Assembly (NCBI GenBank): GCA_027306955.1
Contig: DAHUXX010000056.1
Span: 1-10,980, forward strand
DNA length: 10,980 bases
Source of the DNA: Acetobacteraceae bacterium
Lineage (GTDB): Bacteria > Pseudomonadota > Alphaproteobacteria > Acetobacterales > Acetobacteraceae
Reading direction: 5' to 3'
Shown: one piece after another, positions 5,862 through 10,980 of the stretch
Numbering within the stretch: position 1 is the first letter of the stretch
Layout: each line of letters opens with the position of its first letter
Notes under the pieces: model-generated
Database searches by the model: none
Told to the model about the DNA's origin: nothing
The model's input: the letters and a program-made list of their open reading frames with translations, nothing else
Program-made: the position numbers and the translations under genes

Positions 5862-7823
5862 ATGCACGCCCTGCATCATGCCATCATCGCCTTCGCGAGC
5901 GCGCACGCGCTGCTCGCCTGCGTGATCGCGGGGCTGCTCGCGAGCACCGAGACGCTGCCGGTGCTGGGCGCGCTGATCCCGGGTACGGCGACCATCGTGG
6001 CAATCGCGGCGCTGGTGCCGAGCGGGGCGATCCCGTTCGCGCCGCTGGTGATCGGGGTGGCGCTGGGCGCGTGGGTGGGCGACACGGCCTCCTATGGGAT
6101 CGGCTGGCGCTTCGGGCGGTCGCTGCTCACTTCCTGGCCGCTGAACCGGCATCCGGCTCTGGTGGCGCGTGCCGAGCAAATGGTGACGGAGCACGGCGGC
6201 AAGGCACTGCTGGTCTCGCGCTTCACGCCCGGCGTGCGCGCCATCGTGCCGCCGCTCGCCGGCGCGCTCGGGATGCGGCTCACCCGGTTCATCCCGATCA
6301 TCGTTGCCGCGGGCATCTTCTGGGCGGTCGTGCATGTCGGGCTTGGGGTGGCGATCGGCGCGGGGCTGGAGCTGTTGGGCGCGGTCGCGGGAAGGCTGGC
6401 GCTCGTGGTGCTGGTGGCGGGGCTGCTCGCCTGGCTCACGATCCGCCTCGGGCTCGCGCTGGCACGGCGGCTGCCGCCGCTGATCGCGCGCACGGCGGGG
6501 TTCCTGCTTGCGGGCCTGGCGCGGGGCGATAACCGTTTCTCGCGGCGGCTGGCGCGCGTGCTGGCCTCGCCACCGCGCACGGTGACGGCGCTGGTGCTGA
6601 TGGCGGTGCTGCTGGCCGGCGGCGTCTGGCTGGTCGGCGACGCGCTGGCGATGCTGCATGGGGCGGTGCCGGGAGGCGGCACGGCGCTGCGCACCGCGCT
6701 TTCCCTGCTGCACACGAAATGGTCGGACCCGGTGCTGCGGGCGCTCGCGGCGACCGGCAATCGCTGGCTGTTGGGCGGCGTGGCGCTGGCCGTGCTGGCG
6801 GGGCTGCTGCAGCATCGCCGCTCGCCGTTGCTGTGGCTGGCGGGGCTTTTGGGCGCGGTGCTGCTCGACGCCTCCATGGGCGGCGCGCCGGCGGCGCTGG
6901 AGGCGACGCTCTACGGCATGCTGGCCTACGCCACGGTGCACGATCTGCGCGCGCCCTGGAGCCGGACCGCGGCGGTGCCGCTGGCGCTGGTTGTGGTGCT
7001 CGCCGCGTTTTCGCGCGTGGTGCTGGGGATTTCGATCATCGCGCAGGAGGTGGCGGGGGTCGCGTTCGCCGTCGCATGGGTGGGGCTCTCGGGGGTCGCC
7101 GACATCCTCCGCCATCATGACGACGTGGAGGCCGCGACGCCGGGCCGCGCGAGCCAGGCCGCCGCGGGCGTGCTGGTGGCGTTCGGGATGGTGCTGCAGC
7201 TCGCGGGAGTGACGCTCGTCATGCCCCCTGCCCCGCCCGATCCCGGACCCGCCAGGGTGATCGGCTTCGCTGCCTGGCGCGACGGCGGCTGGGCAACGAT
7301 GCATGCCGAGCAGGCGCCGTTGCTGGGCACTGGGCATAACCCGCTGGTGCTGCAATGGGCGGGACCGGAGCCGGCGCTGAGGCGCCAGTTGCGGCTCGCT
7401 GGCTGGCGCCGCCCCATCCCCTGGACGCCGCGCACCACGCTGGGCTGGCTGATGCCCAAGACCGATGCCTCGGACCTGCCGGTGCTGCCGCATCTCTACC
7501 GGGGCGCGCCGGACCGCATGGTGCTGATCCATGAGGGATCGGCGCCGGACGAGCGGCTGGTGCTGCGGCTCTGGGTCAGCCGGACGCTGGTGACGGGACC
7601 GCGGGGAACGCACGCGGTGCTGGTCGGCACGCTGTCGCAGGAAAAGTTGCGGCGCGTGCTGGGTATGCTGACGCTCGCACCCTCGAGGCACGCGACGGCG
7701 GCGGAACTGAACCAGCTCGCCACCGCCTTTCCCGCCGCCGCCCGCGCCACGGTGCCGAGCCAGCTGGCGCCGGCGCAGAAGGTATTGCTGGCCTGGCCGA
7801 TCGCCGCCGACGCACACCGATGA
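5862..7823 (+). CDS. DedA-PAP2-LssY_C three-domain membrane protein with a degenerate PAP2 domain
   Basis: A 653-residue polytopic inner-membrane protein. Residues 1-200 are DedA (VTT/SNARE-associated fold): ETLPVLGALIPGT with E30, and SRFTPGVRAIVPP (119-131) with the conserved R120/R126. DedA proteins are lipid-scramblase-like and recycle undecaprenyl phosphate or keep membrane potential. Residues about 235-410 are a PAP2-like helix bundle, a family that normally dephosphorylates lipid phosphates. Residues about 465-640 form a soluble LssY_C domain, named after Legionella LssY. The PAP2 catalytic motifs are gone: the Lys..Arg-Pro motif is absent, PSGH reads PAAL (343-346), and in SRVVLGISIIAQEVAG (384-399) the usual His and Asp are S391 and Q395. 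It probably binds rather than cleaves lipid phosphates. No ribosome site is visible before the ATG. It lies between erpA and xthA on the same strand. Domain calls are solid; function is inferred. Confidence 0.88.
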   Translation: MHALHHAIIAFASAHALLACVIAGLLASTETLPVLGALIPGTATIVAIAALVPSGAIPFAPLVIGVALGAWVGDTASYGIGWRFGRSLLTSWPLNRHPALVARAEQMVTEHGGKALLVSRFTPGVRAIVPPLAGALGMRLTRFIPIIVAAGIFWAVVHVGLGVAIGAGLELLGAVAGRLALVVLVAGLLAWLTIRLGLALARRLPPLIARTAGFLLAGLARGDNRFSRRLARVLASPPRTVTALVLMAVLLAGGVWLVGDALAMLHGAVPGGGTALRTALSLLHTKWSDPVLRALAATGNRWLLGGVALAVLAGLLQHRRSPLLWLAGLLGAVLLDASMGGAPAALEATLYGMLAYATVHDLRAPWSRTAAVPLALVVVLAAFSRVVLGISIIAQEVAGVAFAVAWVGLSGVADILRHHDDVEAATPGRASQAAAGVLVAFGMVLQLAGVTLVMPPAPPDPGPARVIGFAAWRDGGWATMHAEQAPLLGTGHNPLVLQWAGPEPALRRQLRLAGWRRPIPWTPRTTLGWLMPKTDASDLPVLPHLYRGAPDRMVLIHEGSAPDERLVLRLWVSRTLVTGPRGTHAVLVGTLSQEKLRRVLGMLTLAPSRHATAAELNQLATAFPAAARATVPSQLAPAQKVLLAWPIAADAHR

Positions 7824-7833
7824 GGGGAAGCCC

Positions 7834-7854
7834 ATGGAGAAGACCGGGGCATGA
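7834..7854 (+). CDS. Six-codon minicistron overlapping the xthA start
   Basis: ATG at 7834 encodes MEKTGA and stops with a TGA that overlaps the xthA start as ATGA (7851-7854). GAGGGGA (7822-7828) lies 5 bases upstream and is a far better ribosome site than the GGAG 11 bases before xthA. A ribosome ending here could restart on xthA, so this may be a coupling device rather than a peptide of its own. It could equally be chance in this GC-rich gap. Confidence 0.3.
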   Translation: MEKTGA

Positions 7855-8633
7855 AGCTCGCGACCTGGAACGTGAACTCGATCCGCCAGCGCCAGGGGCA
7901 TGTCGCGGATTGGCTGCAGCGCCACGAGCCGGACCTGCTGCTGTTGCAGGAGATCAAGTGCGGGGCGGAACAGTTTCCCGCGCTCGCCTTCCCCGGCTAT
8001 CGCGCCGAGGTGGTGGGGCAGAAATCCTATAACGGGGTCGCGGTGCTGGGGCGTGTCCCGTTCGAGGTGCGCGCGCGGGCGTTGCCTGGCGTGCCGGAGG
8101 TGGCGCAGGCGCGCTGGATCGAGGTCGAGGCGGGATCGCCAGAGGGGAGCGGCATCGTCATCGGCAACGGGTATTTCCCGAACGGCAATTCGGGCGGGGC
8201 GGAGGGTTTCGCGGCCAAGCTCGCCTGGATGAAGGCGTTGCGTGTGCACGCCGGGGCGATACTGGACGAGGGCCGCGATCTCGCGATCCTCGGCGATTAC
8301 AACGTGTGTCCGGGCGAGGAGGATGTCGCCGCCGGGGCATTGGGACCGAATGACGCGCTGGTGCGGCGGGAATCACGCGCGGCGTTCCGCGCGCTGCTCT
8401 GGCTGGGGCTAACCGACGCGGTGCGGGCGCTGCATCCTTCAGGGCGCGTCTATACGTTCTGGGACTACCAGGCGGCTTCGTTTGAGCGCGACGCGGGATT
8501 GCGCATCGACCACGCGCTGCTTTCCGCGCGGCTGGCGGAGCGGCTGGTCTATGCGGCGCCCGACCGCGAGGAACGTGCCAGGGCGCAGCCCTCCGACCAC
8601 GTGCCGGTGCTGGTGGAATTCGCCAGCCCGTAG
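7851..8633 (+). CDS. xthA: Exodeoxyribonuclease III (AP endonuclease)
   Basis: A 260-residue cytoplasmic base-excision repair enzyme that nicks DNA 5' to abasic sites and degrades duplex DNA 3' to 5'. All active-site blocks of the exonuclease III family can be seen: TWNVNSIR with N7, LLQEIK with E34, Y108 in GNGYFPNG, ILGDYNV with D149 and N151, the TFWDYQ block (202-207), RIDH with D220, and the terminal PSDHVPV with D249 and H250. Length is normal. ATG at 7851 starts exactly at the conserved MKLATWNVNSIR, so the start is sure. It follows the DedA fusion gene by 27 bp, probably in one transcript, through the small MEKTGA cistron. Its last 85 bases lie opposite the 3' end of the Hint-domain gene, so the two converge without room for a separate terminator. 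Confidence 0.97.
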   Translation: MKLATWNVNSIRQRQGHVADWLQRHEPDLLLLQEIKCGAEQFPALAFPGYRAEVVGQKSYNGVAVLGRVPFEVRARALPGVPEVAQARWIEVEAGSPEGSGIVIGNGYFPNGNSGGAEGFAAKLAWMKALRVHAGAILDEGRDLAILGDYNVCPGEEDVAAGALGPNDALVRRESRAAFRALLWLGLTDAVRALHPSGRVYTFWDYQAASFERDAGLRIDHALLSARLAERLVYAAPDREERARAQPSDHVPVLVEFASP

Positions 8634-10882
8634 CGGCGCGCGCGCGCGGCGAGGCGCGTATGGATGGCGCGCAGCGCGGGTGCGGACGGGTCCGTGAGGA
8701 TCGCGGCACAGCCGTGCCCGGCCCAGATGGCGCGGGCGAAATCCGGGTGCAGCTCGACGGCAGCTTGCGTATTTTCGAAGGCGGAACGGTTGCCGGTGTC
8801 GAGATAGGTTTCGCAGGGCATCCCCTCGGCGAGCACGATGGCGTGGCGCGCGAGTTCCACGTGCCAGTAGGCGATGTGGTCCCTCGCCTCCTGCGCGATG
8901 CGGGTGGCGTTGATGAGATGGCGGATGGGAACCAGCACGCCATCCACCAGGACGGCGTGGTCGGGCGAGAGGACGAGGTCCCGGCTCGGCTGGTTGGGGC
9001 CGAAGGCACCGGCGCGCACGCGCACCGGCATGACGTCGTGCGGGCGCGGATGGTGGCGCAGATCCGTGCGGCGATGGCCGATCCAGACGATGGGTGCCTG
9101 GCCGCTGGCGGTGACCAGGAGGTCGCCTTCGCGCAGGTCCTCGACGCAGGCGGGGCCGCGCGGGGTGAGGAGCTTCGTCCCGCTTGCGAAACAGGCGGTG
9201 ATGAAGGTGTTCGTGCCGTCGTTGCTCACGCTGGCATAGGCGAGCCCGGCGATATCGAGCGTGGTGCCGGAGAGGGAGAGCGTGCCGCCGGCGAGGGAGG
9301 CGTAGGTTTCGACCGTGCCGGCAAGCTCCAGCGTGCTGCCGGCCGCGAGGCCGCTGATGGTGGCGGCGGCGAGGCCCTGAGCGGAGCCGGCGACGAGCCA
9401 GTCGGCGCCGGGATCGATCGCGATGTTGCCGAAACCCTCATACTGCGTGCCGAAGCCGGTGATGGTGCCGGTGCCGGCGCCGCCGAGAAGTTCCAGCGTG
9501 TTGGCCGACACGCCGAGCGTGCCGACGGGGGCCGTGATGTCGCCCTTGAAGACAGCGCTGGGCCCGACCTCCAGCAGCAACGAGGCGGTGGCGGCGGCGT
9601 TTGCCGTGTTGCCGGGAGCGATCGGACCCTGGTGATGGGTGGTGCCGGCGTTCACGACATCGTAGGAGCCGGTGATGGTGCCGAGATTGACCACCGTCGT
9701 GCGGTCGTAGAGGACCAGGCCGAACGGGCCGCCGCTGATGAGGCCGGTGTTGCGCACGTACGCGGGGCCGCGCAGCCAGAGATCGGCGCCGTTGCCAAGG
9801 GTGTCCACCGCGCCGATGGAGCCGGCGTTGTCGATGGTGGTCTCGATCGTGCCCACCACCGTGCCGGCGGTACCGACTCCGACGCCGATCCAATGCCCGG
9901 CGATGGTGCCGCCCGCCGCGTTGGTGAGGCTGCCGCCGCGGGTCATCTCCACGGTGGCACCAGCCTTTGTCAGCGTGTTGGTGATGATGCCACCGTTGCT
10001 CAACGTTCCCGGTTCGTAGAGCTGCACGCCATAGGTGCCGCCGGCGATGCGGCCGGTATTGACCACCGTCGTGCTGGCGAGCGCCCGCACGCCGGCATAG
10101 ACGCCGGCGGCGATGGTGGCGCTGTTCTGGACATAGCCGGGCGCGCCGAGCATGACGCCGAAACGAGCGCCTGAGATCAGGCCGGCCGTGTTGACCACCG
10201 TGCCGCCAGGACCGAGGTAGACGGCGAAGGCGCCGGCGACGGTGCCGTCATTGACGATGGTATCCGGCGCGCCAAATCCCACGATGCCGGTGGACCGGGT
10301 GCCGGCGGCATCGATCGTGCCGCCTGGTGCGTTGGTCACGCTGTCGGCGCCGCCCAGAAGGATGGCGAGGCCGTAGCCGCCGCCAGCGGTGACCAGCCCC
10401 GCGTTGACCAGGCTGGCGGCACCGTTGAGCCCGACGCCGACAAGGGCGCCCGCGATGGTGGCGCCCGCGGCGTTGCTGACGCCGCCGCCGGCGATCACGA
10501 CGCCCCCGGACAGCGCGGTGATGCTGGCCGCGGGCGGCCCGGTGTAACGATCCGCGGTAACGGCCGTGGCGGTGGCGACGATGGTGCCGTCGTTGATCAC
10601 CGTGCCGAAGCCGCGGATCTTCACGGCATAGGCATAGCCGGAGATCAGTGCCCCGTTGGCGTTGCTGACGGCGCCACTGCCCAGGTTGAGGCCGGCCGAA
10701 ACGGCGAAGGAGCTGCCGCCCGCGAGCGTGCCCTCGTTGACCACCGTCCAGTATGTGCCCGACGGGCCATAGAGCGCGTTGCCAATATTGCCGATCCTGC
10801 CGGTTGGCAGGATCGTGACCGGGTTGTCGCCCGTGCCGAGCACGAAGCCGCCGCCGATGGTCGTCGAGATCGTGAATGCCAT
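8549..10882 (-). CDS. Repeat-rich beta-helix-like protein with C-terminal Hint_2 (hedgehog/intein) domain
   Basis: A 777-residue protein from the ATG at 10882; an in-frame ATG at 10897 adds five residues (MEPCA) but GGAA sits 9 bases before 10882 and MAFTIST fits as an N-terminus. Residues about 40-410 are short repeats of the form VVN.G.I.GG..GV.L..G, poor in charge and typical of right-handed beta-helices like autotransporter passengers. A linker follows with IDPGADWLVAGSA and STLELAGTVE. The Hint_2 domain starts at C564 (TACFASGTKLLTP, after A563), has VEDLREGDLLVTASG, SPDHAVLVDGV with H642, and ends near ETYLDTGNRSAFE. Hint domains cleave the bond before their Cys. No signal peptide or autotransporter barrel is present, so the export route is unknown. 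The last 28 residues or so are read from the strand opposite xthA and look unlike a conserved tail. Similar proteins occur repeatedly in Acetobacteraceae genomes; no function is established. Confidence 0.88.
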   Translation of the reverse strand: MAFTISTTIGGGFVLGTGDNPVTILPTGRIGNIGNALYGPSGTYWTVVNEGTLAGGSSFAVSAGLNLGSGAVSNANGALISGYAYAVKIRGFGTVINDGTIVATATAVTADRYTGPPAASITALSGGVVIAGGGVSNAAGATIAGALVGVGLNGAASLVNAGLVTAGGGYGLAILLGGADSVTNAPGGTIDAAGTRSTGIVGFGAPDTIVNDGTVAGAFAVYLGPGGTVVNTAGLISGARFGVMLGAPGYVQNSATIAAGVYAGVRALASTTVVNTGRIAGGTYGVQLYEPGTLSNGGIITNTLTKAGATVEMTRGGSLTNAAGGTIAGHWIGVGVGTAGTVVGTIETTIDNAGSIGAVDTLGNGADLWLRGPAYVRNTGLISGGPFGLVLYDRTTVVNLGTITGSYDVVNAGTTHHQGPIAPGNTANAAATASLLLEVGPSAVFKGDITAPVGTLGVSANTLELLGGAGTGTITGFGTQYEGFGNIAIDPGADWLVAGSAQGLAAATISGLAAGSTLELAGTVETYASLAGGTLSLSGTTLDIAGLAYASVSNDGTNTFITACFASGTKLLTPRGPACVEDLREGDLLVTASGQAPIVWIGHRRTDLRHHPRPHDVMPVRVRAGAFGPNQPSRDLVLSPDHAVLVDGVLVPIRHLINATRIAQEARDHIAYWHVELARHAIVLAEGMPCETYLDTGNRSAFENTQAAVELHPDFARAIWAGHGCAAILTDPSAPALRAIHTRLAARARRYGLANSTSTGTWSEGCALARSSRSGAA
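9650..10780 (-). repeat. Degenerate coding repeats of the beta-helix region
   Basis: This stretch codes for a dozen or so imperfect units of about 20-25 residues built on VVN-x-G-x-I-x-GG-x-x-G-V. Traces remain at DNA level: attgaccaccgtcgtg occurs identically at 9686-9701 and 10058-10073, and close variants (ttgaccaccgtg, ttgaccaccgtc) recur near 10190 and 10737. The repeats are divergent and in frame, which fits old internal duplication under structural constraint. They are not a CRISPR array: no constant spacer length or exact repeat. Confidence 0.7.
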
Positions 10883-10897
10883 GGCGCAGGGTTCCAT

Positions 10898-10980
10898 TGC
10901 CGGCCGGCCCGCGCAAGTAGAGACACGTCTATGGCAGGGCCGCTTTGCGTCCGCGCCGCCGGGGGCTACCCTCCCTCTGG
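10898..10980. other. Right-edge sequence upstream of the Hint-domain gene, no gene recognised
   Basis: These bases would carry the promoter of the repeat/Hint gene. I see no convincing -35/-10 pair, ribosome site or transcription terminator. A plus-strand ATG at 10926 (MAGPLCVRAAGG) stays open to the edge but shows no recognisable family. On the minus strand one frame entering from the right ends at a TAG near 10925 and could be the tail of a further gene; too little is present to say. Confidence 0.3.

Noticed and set aside
4944..8249. Open frame of 1101 codons on the minus strand across the DedA fusion gene and most of xthA
   Set aside because: The plus strand carries clear DedA, LssY_C and exonuclease III motifs. 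The antisense translation is Arg/Gln/His-rich with no family signature, as expected from lack of stops at high GC.
8660..10174. Plus-strand open frame of 504 codons opposite the Hint-domain gene
   Set aside because: Gly/Ala/Asp-rich shadow of the repeat coding region with no recognisable domain.
9650..10780. Repeats as a CRISPR or satellite array
   Set aside because: Units are divergent, in frame and of varying length, and encode a continuous repeat protein.

Overview
The window is GC-rich (about 70 %) and is coding almost throughout. Gene content and neighbourhood point to an alphaproteobacterium, most likely of the Acetobacteraceae. The markers are a class 2 dGTPase, ErpA and exonuclease III lying close together, and a long repeat protein ending in a Hint_2 domain of a type frequent in that family. 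This placement is inferred from protein families; no rRNA or marker tree is available.

Left edge (1-350): on the minus strand, the first 45 codons of an acyltransferase-3 (OafA-type) membrane protein run off the window. A small hairpin sits directly in front of its start codon. Next to it is a short remnant of an IS3/IS481-type transposase tail.

Left block (351-5299, minus strand): four genes read in the order deacetylase (WalW-type CE4), ATP-grasp/low-molecular-weight tyrosine phosphatase fusion, family 2 glycosyltransferase, dGTPase. The first pair overlap by 4 bp (GTGA) and the last pair by 1 bp (TGATG). The block therefore looks like one operon in which a surface-glycan or small-molecule module has been joined to a nucleotide-pool gene. 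The partial acyltransferase suggests that envelope modification continues to the left.

Centre (5300-8633, plus strand): a 91-bp divergent intergenic region leads to erpA (A-type Fe-S carrier), then a three-domain DedA-PAP2-LssY_C membrane protein, then xthA (exonuclease III). The PAP2 part of the membrane protein has lost its catalytic residues. A six-codon minicistron with a good ribosome site overlaps the xthA start.

Right block (8549-10882, minus strand): a 777-residue protein made of many short beta-helix-like repeats followed by a Hint_2 autoprocessing domain. Its 3' end overlaps the 3' end of xthA by 85 bp. The last 98 bases hold no recognisable gene.

In many alphaproteobacteria dgt and erpA are direct divergent neighbours, with argS after dgt and often xth near erpA. 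Here about 3.8 kb of glycan-type genes separates dgt from erpA, an IS remnant lies where argS would be expected, and the DedA fusion separates erpA from xthA. The strongest candidates for something not well described are the ATP-grasp/phosphatase fusion with its coupled deacetylase, the pseudo-PAP2 membrane fusion, and the repeat/Hint protein.
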